From an uncultured Olegusella sp. (GTDB lineage: Bacteria > Actinomycetota > Coriobacteriia > Coriobacteriales > Atopobiaceae), in NCBI RefSeq assembly GCF_947253395.1, contig NZ_CAMXYY010000073.1, positions 1 to 7,462 of the forward strand: a stretch of DNA of 7,462 bases, written 5' to 3'. The notes beneath the pieces were generated by a model. The model did not search any database and was not told where the DNA came from. It saw only the letters and a list, made by a program, of their open reading frames with translations. Below, in pieces: positions 1 through 6,664 of this stretch. A program made the position numbers and the translations under genes. How positions within the stretch are numbered: the first letter of the stretch is position 1; each line of letters starts with the position of its first letter.

Positions 1-3
1 CAG

Positions 4-23
4 CAGCCGCAGAGGGGCGGCTG
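4..23 (+). terminator. Short GC-rich hairpin at the window edge, possible terminator
   Basis: CAGCCGC (4-10) and GCGGCTG (17-23) are perfect reverse complements around a six-base AGAGGG loop. The bases after the stem (TGGTTTG) make a poor U-tract, so termination is weakly supported. It could be the terminator of a gene ending just before the window, or a 5' leader structure of the flavin reductase gene that starts 40 bases further on. The sequence to the left would decide, and it is not available. Confidence 0.3.
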
Positions 24-54
24 TGGTTTGCTTGCTCAACAAAAAAGAGCTTGG

Positions 55-59
55 GGAGG
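55..59 (+). promoter_or_regulatory. Ribosome binding site fixing the start of the flavin reductase gene
   Basis: GGAGG at 55-59 lies four bases before ATG 64. The upstream in-frame TTG at 28 has no comparable purine tract before it, only GC-rich hairpin sequence. The ATG also gives the N-terminus expected for the family (MDATALFKFSSGLYVVSA). Spacing is slightly short but usable. Confidence 0.65.
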
Positions 60-63
60 AAGT

Positions 64-570
64 ATGGACGCAACTGCTTTATTTAAGTTTAGTTCGGGTC
101 TTTATGTCGTATCAGCTGCCACCAAAGATGATTATGGTGCCTGCATTATTAATACGGGCCTGCAGCTGACGTCTCAGCCTTTGCAGGTAGAGGTTGTAGT
201 GAACAAAGAAAACTACACTGAGCATGTGATTGAAGAAGCAGGACACTTTGCGTTGGTGGCTCTGACTCAGACGGCTGATATGCCCTTTATTGGTCGTTTT
301 GGCTTCCGTACCTCAAGCGATTTTGATAAGTATGAGGGGATTGAATGCCTCAAGACACTCGATGGCGATCCATATTGCCCTGAGCATGCTGCCTGTCTTG
401 TTTGCTGCAGGGTTGTTCAGCAGCTTGATGTGGGAACGCATATGCTTTTTGTGGGAGAGCTTGTTGATGCGCAAAACCTTAACGATGAACCGCCCTTGAC
501 GTACGCGTATTATCACAGCACGCTCAAAGGTAAGACTCCCAAGAAAGCCTCTTCCTATATTGGTGATTAA
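64..570 (+). CDS. Flavin reductase domain protein, high-molecular-weight rubredoxin type without the rubredoxin domain
   Basis: This is a 168-residue cytoplasmic protein of the flavin reductase-like, FMN-binding split-barrel family. Visible family features are the N-terminal ALFKFSSGLYVVSA (5-18), the substrate/flavin-side segment IINTGLQLTSQP (28-39), VNKENYTEHVI (47-57), GRFGFRTSSDFDKY (77-90) and DVGTHMLFVGELVDA (122-136). These match the flavoprotein half of anaerobic high-molecular-weight rubredoxin (Hrb), which passes electrons from NAD(P)H-dependent partners to rubredoxin-type acceptors. The C-terminus, KGKTPKKASSYIGD, looks like the linker that in Hrb leads into a rubredoxin domain, but translation stops there and no CxxCG rubredoxin motif follows. 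An unusual cysteine group lies at C105, C111, C114 and C115. It is a single plus-strand gene facing the HelD gene. The flavin-binding role is inferred from the family; the physiological partner is unknown. Confidence 0.85.
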   Translation: MDATALFKFSSGLYVVSAATKDDYGACIINTGLQLTSQPLQVEVVVNKENYTEHVIEEAGHFALVALTQTADMPFIGRFGFRTSSDFDKYEGIECLKTLDGDPYCPEHAACLVCCRVVQQLDVGTHMLFVGELVDAQNLNDEPPLTYAYYHSTLKGKTPKKASSYIGD

Positions 571-697
571 AGCTCGCAGGAGGCACAAGGATTTAAGTCT
601 CACAGACGGTACAAGAATGTAAGTCTCACAGACAGCAAGAGAACGTAAAGCTCGCAGGAGACATAAGAATTTAAACCTTACGGCTCACAAGTAAGAA
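568..697. repeat. Array of about five 26-bp imperfect tandem repeats in the convergent gap
   Basis: Units begin at 568, 594, 620, 646 and 672, each exactly 26 bp and each opening with TAA; the first TAA is the stop codon of the flavin reductase gene. Units 1 and 4 share the core AGCTCGCAGGAG and differ at about 3 of 26 positions. Units 2 and 3 share GTCTCACAGAC and differ at about 5. The order is therefore A-B-B-A plus a decayed fifth unit, in which CTTAC (677-681) and GTAAG (691-695) can pair as a weak stem. The array covers nearly all of the 144 bases between the two convergent genes, and no other gene or strong terminator is visible there. The function is unknown: a protein-binding array, a degenerate terminator region and neutral tandem duplication all remain possible. 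Confidence 0.8.
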
Positions 698-714
698 GAG
701 AAAATTGTGATGGG

Positions 715-2832
715 TCAAGGGCGCTGAAGCAGGGTGCTCATCTTGCCTTGGGAGTAGATTTCGACAACATGAGTTGCGCGTGAGATGGCAGTGTAGAGAC
801 GACGGCGCGCAATCGGAGTATTGGGATACACGTCCATTTGGGCATCAGGAATGATGACACGGTCAAATTCCAAGCCTTTAGCAAGTTTGAGATCCATCAC
901 AATGACGCCCTTTGCTGGCAAAGCCTCATCACGACTGAGCAGCTTGACGTCACTGCCCAACTGACGTGCGAGCCAATATGCACGCTGTCTTTCAGCACAG
1001 ATAATCGCTGTGAGTCCACCTTTTTGAGCGGCATGTTTGGCAGCAGCGTGCAACGTGTCCAAATAGGTATCATTGCTACAGGCCTGAATAATTGGTTCGA
1101 TTCCTGATTCTTGTACCGAGGTGAGCTGGGCCTGTTCCTTTTCGGAGAGAAGACTGGCAAAAAGTGCGGTTACCTCAGGAGAAGAACGATAACTTGTGAG
1201 CAGCCTGGCTTCCTTAATCGTAGCTGCGCCTCCAAAGATTTCACGGATTTCGTTCCAGCTTGCAGAATGCTCACGCGTTGCCTGGTGCGGATCGCCCAAC
1301 AGTAAGAAATGAGCTCCGCGGAAATAACGTGCAAGTACGCGCAGTTGGACTGTGCTGTAGTCCTGCACCTCGTCAATTACGACATAGCGTGCATCATCGG
1401 CGCCATGCCCTGTAATCAGGAGACGTAGCCATAGATGCTCTGCTCCACTGAGGCTTTTTATACCAAGAACTCGCGTGCCAATACGGTCGAGTCGCAACCA
1501 CTCCAAGGCATCGACAGCTGCGTGTGCTGTGGCAAATCGCGTGGCTACAAACTCACGGGTAAGTGCAATAGTTTCCTCTTCGCTATCAGGGTCAATACGG
1601 TGACCAAAGATCTCAACTTGTTCGTCAATATCCAGCCCAATGAGTTCTTCTTGCCAGCGTTCTTCGCGTGACATGCGACCAAACTTACGCTCGATAGCCT
1701 CATGCATTTTGTCAGTTGAAAGCGCGGTACGACGTGGACCAGCAGAAAATTTTGCGAAGGAGTTCCAAGCAGAGGCTACTTGACTTGGTTTGAGGATGGA
1801 CTCACCTGCAAGGGAAATGCCACGGAAGTCTTGCGGTTCAAACTCCAGCGTTGCCAATGCTTGCTCAAGTGCATCCAGCTGACTTGCGTTGCCTTCAGCA
1901 CCATCGCCACGCTGGTCCAATCCAAGACGTGTAAGAAACTCTTGCCAGGTGTTTGTCTGGGGATTTGCCTCACCCAGCTGCGGTAAGACCGTATCGATAT
2001 ATCGTCCAAAAACTGGGCTCGGGGTAAAAAGCCACACGTGGCTGGCATCAAGATTGTCACGCTGGCGATACAACAAAAATGCGATGCGCTGCAACATGAC
2101 CGATGTTTTGCCCGAGCCGGCAATACCTGATACTAGCAATACTGGTACGTCTTTGTGACGAATGATAGTGTTTTGCTCACGCTGAATGGTGGCTGTAATA
2201 GCGCGGAGTTTTTCAGAATGCTGCCGCCGCAGTGCATTAAGTAACAATGCGTCCTCGATAGCGACATTGGTATCAAAATAAGAGTGGAGCGTATCCCGCA
2301 CGAGGTCAAATTGGCGGCGCAGCAACAGCTCAACCGTGCGTACACGGTCGCCAACCATATAAGACGTTTTGCCCATTTCTTGATTGTAGTAGGTCTCAGC
2401 AACAGGACTGCGCCAGTCAACTACCAAGGGGTTTGCTTCATGATCGGTGACGCCCGTGGTGCCGATATAGACATCACGAGGTGGACGACCAGGACGCATG
2501 CGCAAGGTGACTTTGGCAAAATAGGGCTGTTCGAGCAACAACACTATGCGTGCCAGCTTGTCGACCGAGATATCGTGATAGTTGTTATAGGTATCGATGA
2601 CGGAATTGAGCGCCTCGATGGCCGCAAGGGTCTCCATGGTTTCATCGGCACTGCCAAAGTTTAAGCGGACCTCTTCAGAAAGAGTGATAAGGTCCTGCCG
2701 CGCGCCATGATGGTTGGTCTCGATTTCCTCGCTGAGTTCGTCACGCAGGGCGATGAGTTGGGCATATATCTCACTGAGATGGGCTTGTTCTGCAGCAAAT
2801 TCAGCAGTGTTATTGACCGTTGAAGTATCCAT
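715..2832 (-). CDS. helD: HelD-type UvrD-like ATPase, RNA polymerase recycling factor
   Basis: A 705-residue superfamily 1 motor. A charged, coiled-coil-prone N-terminus (about 10-110) corresponds to the arm that in HelD enters the RNA polymerase secondary channel. The HelD signature VVDWRSPVAETYYN (137-150) and RTVELLLRRQFDL (165-177) follow. Motor motifs are all present: QREQNTIIR (217-225), Walker A GIAGSGKT (236-243), Walker B DEVQD (487-491), GDPHQ (513-517), TSYRSS (546-551), KGLEFD (652-657) and YTAISRA (680-686). The region between about 300 and 470 would form the primary-channel insertion. Known HelD proteins bind core RNA polymerase and use ATP to release it from stalled or inactive complexes. 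The pattern is closer to the Firmicutes (Bacillus) class than to the mycobacterial class. The gene begins directly after the stop of the EamA gene, with GGAG six bases before its ATG inside the upstream gene. A generic UvrD/Rep DNA helicase is less likely because of the VDWRSP region and N-terminal arm. Confidence 0.88.
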   Translation of the reverse strand: MDTSTVNNTAEFAAEQAHLSEIYAQLIALRDELSEEIETNHHGARQDLITLSEEVRLNFGSADETMETLAAIEALNSVIDTYNNYHDISVDKLARIVLLLEQPYFAKVTLRMRPGRPPRDVYIGTTGVTDHEANPLVVDWRSPVAETYYNQEMGKTSYMVGDRVRTVELLLRRQFDLVRDTLHSYFDTNVAIEDALLLNALRRQHSEKLRAITATIQREQNTIIRHKDVPVLLVSGIAGSGKTSVMLQRIAFLLYRQRDNLDASHVWLFTPSPVFGRYIDTVLPQLGEANPQTNTWQEFLTRLGLDQRGDGAEGNASQLDALEQALATLEFEPQDFRGISLAGESILKPSQVASAWNSFAKFSAGPRRTALSTDKMHEAIERKFGRMSREERWQEELIGLDIDEQVEIFGHRIDPDSEEETIALTREFVATRFATAHAAVDALEWLRLDRIGTRVLGIKSLSGAEHLWLRLLITGHGADDARYVVIDEVQDYSTVQLRVLARYFRGAHFLLLGDPHQATREHSASWNEIREIFGGAATIKEARLLTSYRSSPEVTALFASLLSEKEQAQLTSVQESGIEPIIQACSNDTYLDTLHAAAKHAAQKGGLTAIICAERQRAYWLARQLGSDVKLLSRDEALPAKGVIVMDLKLAKGLEFDRVIIPDAQMDVYPNTPIARRRLYTAISRATHVVEIYSQGKMSTLLQRP

Positions 2833-3798
2833 TTAGTACTCCGACAAGGTGGGGGCAGTGCTTGTTTGGGCACCATCACGCTTTTCTTTGCGTTCCTTGT
2901 GACCACCAATCAGTTCACTGACCAAAATCGATACAAAAATTGAAGCAAAGCCTATAAGCATAAGTGTCGTTACGGTCTCATGATAAATTAAAACCGAAAA
3001 GATAACGCCAAATACGCTCTCAAAAGACATGATAAGTGCTGCCTGAGAGGGGTCAACGTACTTTTGTCCGAGATTTTGCATCACGATAGCAAGGACCGTG
3101 CCCAACAAAATCAAGAAGGCAAGTTTGCCAAGCAAATCTGGCGTAAAGTTTGTGATGGTGGGCAGCGCGTCTTTTGCAACAATACCTGCAAGCGCACATA
3201 CCACAGCAAATACTAACAGCTGAATGACGATGAGTGTGGGTAGATCATGGGCGGGTGCCAGTATAGAAATCAGCACAATATTGATAGCAAAAAGTAATGC
3301 ACAGCCGAGAGTCAAAGTGTCTCCAAGACCCATCGTAAAGGCGCCTGCAAGTCCTTTGGTACTGCTTCCCACTGTGACCAAACAAACCCCTGCAATACAT
3401 AAAAGCGCAGCTAGAACATTATTTGTCTGAGGACGCTTGTGCTTTATTGCCCAATACAAAAACGGTACCATCACACAGTAGGTTGCCGTAAAAAAGGCAT
3501 TTTTTGCGGGCGTTGTATAGGTCAGGCCTATATTTTGTACCAGATAGGCGGCACCACCCGAGATGCCAATGAGCGCACCTGCCACCATATGCGACGAATC
3601 TAGATTAGTGCGAAGGCGCTTCCAAAAGATTGGTATGCAAAAAAGCCCCGCTACAACAAAGCGGATGGCAAGGAGCCACGTTGCTGGAATCGTATCAAGG
3701 GCACCTTTGAGCACAACAAAGGAGCTGCCCCAGATTAGCGTGGTGGCAAGCAGAGCAAATTTGTAGACCCATACAGGGAAGGCAGTTGTTCTTTTCAT
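2833..3798 (-). CDS. EamA/DMT-family transporter
   Basis: A 321-residue inner membrane protein with ten predicted hydrophobic helices, near residues 11-31, 39-57, 72-92, 98-116, 125-144, 158-179, 187-207, 222-241, 250-270 and 275-297. They form two EamA repeats (about 13-143 and 157-292). Family marks are LIWGSSFVVLKG (21-32) in helix 1, RFVVAG (46-51) in helix 2, TPAKNAFFTATYCVMVPFLY (96-115) and the second-repeat counterpart DPSQAALIMSFESVFGVIFS (249-268) ending in the usual YHE. The C-terminus is a charged tail, GGHKERKEKRDG. Family members move amino acids, nucleosides or other small metabolites, often as exporters; the substrate cannot be read from sequence. ATG 3798 is the only in-frame start that keeps helix 1, yet it has no Shine-Dalgarno sequence, and a -10 box lies just upstream. 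The stop codon abuts the helD ATG, implying co-transcription. Confidence 0.9.
   Translation of the reverse strand: MKRTTAFPVWVYKFALLATTLIWGSSFVVLKGALDTIPATWLLAIRFVVAGLFCIPIFWKRLRTNLDSSHMVAGALIGISGGAAYLVQNIGLTYTTPAKNAFFTATYCVMVPFLYWAIKHKRPQTNNVLAALLCIAGVCLVTVGSSTKGLAGAFTMGLGDTLTLGCALLFAINIVLISILAPAHDLPTLIVIQLLVFAVVCALAGIVAKDALPTITNFTPDLLGKLAFLILLGTVLAIVMQNLGQKYVDPSQAALIMSFESVFGVIFSVLIYHETVTTLMLIGFASIFVSILVSELIGGHKERKEKRDGAQTSTAPTLSEY
2839..2842 (-). promoter_or_regulatory. Ribosome binding site of helD inside the end of the EamA gene
   Basis: On the minus strand GGAG (2842 to 2839) is followed by TACTAA and then ATG 2832. The six-base spacer contains the stop codon of the transporter gene, so ribosomes finishing that gene are placed directly at the helD start. 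This supports translational coupling and the choice of ATG 2832. Confidence 0.6.
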
Positions 3799-3805
3799 GA
3801 GGGCA

Positions 3806-3811
3806 AGTATA
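3806..3811 (-). promoter_or_regulatory. -10 box positioned for a leaderless EamA transcript
   Basis: The minus strand reads TATACT from 3811 to 3806, five of six matches to TATAAT. Only seven bases (TGCCCTC) separate it from ATG 3798, so transcription would begin at or one base before the start codon. The intervening bases are pyrimidine-rich and cannot serve as a Shine-Dalgarno site. No good -35 hexamer is seen at 16-18 bp spacing; TCACGT (3834 to 3829) is the nearest and is poor. Confidence 0.5.
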
Positions 3812-3870
3812 GCGGTAAATACACTTTTACGTGAGCATTGTTGCGCTGTGTTACGACTATCCCAGCCAAG

Positions 3871-3889
3871 TTGTGTCGCGCGCTACAAT
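3871..3889 (+). promoter_or_regulatory. Candidate icd promoter -10 element within an imperfect palindrome
   Basis: TACAAT (3884-3889) resembles a -10 hexamer and would start transcription near 3896, giving a leader of about 40 bases. It overlaps an 18-bp imperfect palindrome, TTGTGTCGCGCGCTACAA (3871-3888), in which seven of nine arm positions pair. This is the geometry of an operator covering a promoter. No convincing -35 box is visible, so if the promoter is real it may need an activator or a weak -35. Confidence 0.35.
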
Positions 3890-3934
3890 ATATAGGTTGC
3901 AAGTATCTAATTACCAGCATCTCAAGGGAGACTT

Positions 3935-5140
3935 ATGGCTGACAAAATCCAGATGAAAACGCCGCTTGTCGAGATGGACGGCGATGAAATGACCCGTATC
4001 ATCTGGCAGATGATCAAAGACGAGCTTATTTTGCCGTTTATTGATTTCAAAAGTGAGTATTTTGACCTTGGCCTGGAAAATCGCGATAAAACCAGCGATC
4101 AGGTAACTATTGACTCAGCCGAGGCTACCAAACGTTTGGGTGTTGCCGTTAAGTGTGCAACCATTACTCCCAATGCGCAACGCGTGGAAGAGTACAAGCT
4201 ACATCAAATGTGGAAGAGTCCTAATGGCACTATTCGCGCCTTGCTTGATGGTACGGTTTTTCGCTCTCCCATCGTAGTGCGCGGTATCGATCCTGTGGTG
4301 CGCAGCTGGAAAAAGCCTATTACCATTGCTCGTCATGCATATGGTGACGTGTACAAAAATGCCGAGATGCGCGTGCCGGGCGCTGGCAAAGCAGAACTTG
4401 TTTTTACGGCACCAGATGGCAGAGAAACCCGTGAGCTTATTCAAGAGTTCACTGCTCCTGGCATCATTCAGGGTATGCATAATCTTGATGCTTCGATTGA
4501 AAGTTTTGCGCGTAGTTGTTTTGAGTTTGCGCTTTCTACCAAGCAGGATGTATGGTTTGCCACCAAAGACACCATTAGCAAAACCTACGACCATCGGTTC
4601 AAAGACATCTTTGCTGAGATTTTCGACGCAGAGTATCGTGAGCGCTTTGAGGCGGTAGATATTGAGTATTTTTATACCCTTATTGATGATGCGGTAGCGC
4701 GCGTGATGAAGTCCGAGGGTGGTTTTATTTGGGCATGCAAGAACTACGATGGCGATGTGATGAGTGATATGCTCTCGAGCGCTTTTGGTAGTCTTGCAAT
4801 GATGACATCGGTACTTGTCTCGCCCCATGGCTTCTACGAGTACGAAGCTGCGCATGGTACTGTGCAGCGCCACTACTACAAGCATCTCAAGGGTGAGTCT
4901 ACGAGCACCAACTCTGTGGCAACAATTTTTGCGTGGTCAGGCGCTCTGCGCAAGCGGGGTGAGCTTGATGACTTGCCCGCGCTGAGGGCTTTTGCTGACA
5001 AGCTTGAACAGGCAACCATCGATACGATTGAGTCAGGCCAGATGACGGGAGACCTTGTGCGTATTACCAGTATTGCCCATCCCACAACGCTGGATACGCA
5101 GGGTTTTATTGCTGCTATTGCAAAGAGACTCAAGGCGTAG
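3935..5140 (+). CDS. icd: Isocitrate dehydrogenase, NADP-dependent, IDH1-like type
   Basis: A 401-residue cytosolic enzyme, expected to be a homodimer, that oxidatively decarboxylates isocitrate to 2-oxoglutarate and CO2 with reduction of NADP+. It aligns by eye with the eukaryote-like branch (human IDH1 length and motifs) rather than the E. coli Icd branch. Substrate residues seen are SPNGTIR (95-101), R110, R133 in IARHAYGD, Y140 and K211. Metal ligands are D274 and D278 in YDGDVMSD, with D251/D252 contributed from the partner subunit. K259, R313 and H314 (HGTVQRHY) are equivalent to the IDH1 residues contacting the 2'-phosphate, which indicates NADP. The sequence is full length with no missing catalytic residue. 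AAGGGAG (3924-3930) sits four bases before ATG 3935. Transcription starts in the region shared with the divergent EamA gene. No terminator follows, so the two downstream genes may share its transcript. Confidence 0.97.
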   Translation: MADKIQMKTPLVEMDGDEMTRIIWQMIKDELILPFIDFKSEYFDLGLENRDKTSDQVTIDSAEATKRLGVAVKCATITPNAQRVEEYKLHQMWKSPNGTIRALLDGTVFRSPIVVRGIDPVVRSWKKPITIARHAYGDVYKNAEMRVPGAGKAELVFTAPDGRETRELIQEFTAPGIIQGMHNLDASIESFARSCFEFALSTKQDVWFATKDTISKTYDHRFKDIFAEIFDAEYRERFEAVDIEYFYTLIDDAVARVMKSEGGFIWACKNYDGDVMSDMLSSAFGSLAMMTSVLVSPHGFYEYEAAHGTVQRHYYKHLKGESTSTNSVATIFAWSGALRKRGELDDLPALRAFADKLEQATIDTIESGQMTGDLVRITSIAHPTTLDTQGFIAAIAKRLKA

Positions 5141-5201
5141 CGGAGCGCTTGAATGACAGGCCCTGTGGGTACAAATCCAATGCGCGAGTCACCAGAACCA
5201 C

Positions 5202-5208
5202 AAGGAGG
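5202..5208 (+). promoter_or_regulatory. Strong ribosome binding site supporting a GTG start
   Basis: AAGGAGG at 5202-5208 is a near-perfect Shine-Dalgarno sequence, followed after seven bases by an in-frame GTG at 5216. A competing in-frame ATG at 5153 has a weaker GGAG (5142-5145) seven bases upstream. The GTG start removes 21 polar residues and leaves a short N-terminus (MFANPDR) directly before the membrane anchor. Confidence 0.6.
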
Positions 5209-5215
5209 TACGGCT

Positions 5216-6664
5216 GTGTTTGCAAATCCTGACCGTATCCTTGCGCTTGTCCTTGGGGCTTTCTTTGCCATGATAGCTGTGTTCATGGTATTTCATTGGC
5301 ATTGGAGATTTCCCGATTGGCAGGATTTGCCCAGTGCTCGTCTCAATCTATTTTTGAACGGTGGGCCAGTGAGGGTATCTTTAGAAGCAGGTACCGATGC
5401 TGATGCAAATGAGACTACACAAATTCCCATCTTTCAGGAGCTGTACGAACGTGAGTTATTAAATAAATTTGCTCCATCGCGAAAACTTGTGTTGGATGAA
5501 TTGTCGCTGATGCCGGGTCTAGCGCATACGAGGAGTTTTGATGCTTGGGAAGGCCTGCCAGCAATGAGCAGGCATATGGTGCCCCAAGGGGTTGCCGTAT
5601 CTGATAAGTGGATTTTTGTCTCAGCATATGACGGTGCCTATCAGACAAATTCTGTGATTTACCTGATTGATAAGGCAACGGGCAAACTTGCCAAGACTAT
5701 CGTACTGGAGGGTCAACCTCATGTGGGTGGTTTGGCGTATGACGATACGGTTGACCGTCTTTGGATAGCAACGCATAAGGGTAAAGTTGCACAACTTGCC
5801 TCAGTGAGTCTAGAGAAGCTTGAAGCGTATAAAGCTGAGGAGAATAAACTGCTTACATACGATACGCAGATAAGTATCGTGGGTCCTAAGCGCGCCTCTT
5901 TTGTTGAGTATTTTGAAGGTAGCTTGTATGTGGGATATTTTGATGTTGCAGGCCCGGGCATCCTTTGTCGTTATCGTCTGACGTGGGGAGGAGAACTGCT
6001 CGGTGAGGTCGCAAGCTCTCCTACTGAGACTTGGGAAATTCCTACGCGGGCTCAGGGAGTTGCACTCACAAAAGACTTTGTGTTTGTCTCACAGTCCTAT
6101 GGCGTTGAATCATCAAGACTGTATGTATATGAGCGTCAAAAGACTCGTACCCCGCATGCAGATCCCTTTGTGAGTAAAACCCATGCGGCAACAAAAGATG
6201 TGGTAGAACTTGCTCGTCTGCGCACAAGGGCAGCTGATAAAAGTGCAGATATACTCCTAAATTTTGCCCAGAAACAGCAGGATCGTGTTGGCGCGACTCC
6301 TGCAGCAAAGGCTTCCAACACTCAGACAGGGTCAGCTGCTGAAGGTTCTGCGGGCACTACTAAGCCATCTGCGCGCAGCCTTAATGCAAATTTTGTAAAT
6401 AGCGCTGCTGAATCCATAAAACGCATCGCAAACCAAGCCCGCAAAGCGAGCAAAAAGGCAGCTCAATACCATTCAAATTATATTGCGTGTCTGCGCTTGC
6501 CGCCGATGATGGAAGATATTTCTGTTAAGGATGGTCTGCTTTACGCTGTATACGAATCTGGCGCGGCAATTTATCGAGAAAAATATGGTGTGGGAGTGGA
6601 TCGTGTCATTGCCTACCCCTTAGAAGTCATTCTTGAACAAGCGGGGGTGACAGATGATGAGTAA
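5216..6664 (+). CDS. Membrane-anchored beta-propeller-like protein, function unknown
   Basis: I do not recognise a named family. From GTG 5216 it is 482 residues; from the alternative ATG 5153 it is 503. Residues 8-27 (ILALVLGAFFAMIAVFMVF) form one hydrophobic helix, most likely an uncleaved anchor, with the remainder probably outside the membrane. Recurrent propeller-type strands follow: QGVAVSDKWIFVSAYD (124-139) with VIYLIDKATGKL, GLAYDDTVDRLWIATHKGKV (172-191), FVEYFEGSLYVGYFD (229-243), QGVALTKDFVFVSQSYG (280-296) and, at the C-terminus, MEDISVKDGLLYAVYESGA (432-450). Between the last two lies a long A/K/S/T-rich, helical or disordered stretch (about 315-419) that interrupts the repeat series. 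Such propellers usually bind ligands or partner proteins; no catalytic motif is visible. It follows icd by 75 bases and overlaps the next gene, which suggests it works with that membrane protein. Confidence 0.72.
   Translation: MFANPDRILALVLGAFFAMIAVFMVFHWHWRFPDWQDLPSARLNLFLNGGPVRVSLEAGTDADANETTQIPIFQELYERELLNKFAPSRKLVLDELSLMPGLAHTRSFDAWEGLPAMSRHMVPQGVAVSDKWIFVSAYDGAYQTNSVIYLIDKATGKLAKTIVLEGQPHVGGLAYDDTVDRLWIATHKGKVAQLASVSLEKLEAYKAEENKLLTYDTQISIVGPKRASFVEYFEGSLYVGYFDVAGPGILCRYRLTWGGELLGEVASSPTETWEIPTRAQGVALTKDFVFVSQSYGVESSRLYVYERQKTRTPHADPFVSKTHAATKDVVELARLRTRAADKSADILLNFAQKQQDRVGATPAAKASNTQTGSAAEGSAGTTKPSARSLNANFVNSAAESIKRIANQARKASKKAAQYHSNYIACLRLPPMMEDISVKDGLLYAVYESGAAIYREKYGVGVDRVIAYPLEVILEQAGVTDDE

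Noticed and set aside
28..63. TTG at 28 as start of the flavin reductase gene
   Set aside because: It adds 12 residues not expected in the family and lacks a ribosome site, whereas ATG 64 has GGAGG just upstream.
591..674. Start-stop mini-ORFs in the repeats (ATT-TAA, ATG-TAA, ACG-TAA, ATT-TAA at the unit junctions, with AGGAGG at 578-583)
   Set aside because: Only unit 2 has a true ATG, and that unit lacks the Shine-Dalgarno-like core, so translation initiation is not supported.
677..695. CTTAC/GTAAG hairpin as terminator for helD
   Set aside because: The stem is only five base pairs with a nine-base loop and no continuous T-run in the minus direction, so it is too weak to call by itself.
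568..697. The 26-bp repeats as a CRISPR array
   Set aside because: The units are directly adjacent with no unique spacers, they differ from one another, and there are no cas genes.
715..2832. The ATPase as a DNA-repair UvrD/PcrA helicase
   Set aside because: The N-terminal coiled-coil arm and VDWRSP region are HelD marks, and the domain arrangement between Walker A and B differs from UvrD.
4199..4885. Long open frame of 228 codons antisense to icd
   Set aside because: It lies wholly inside a well-conserved enzyme gene, has no domain-like features and is explained by the codon pattern of icd.
5156..5166. ACAG/CTGT mini-hairpin after icd as terminator
   Set aside because: The stem is four base pairs with no U-tract, so it would not stop transcription between icd and the propeller gene.
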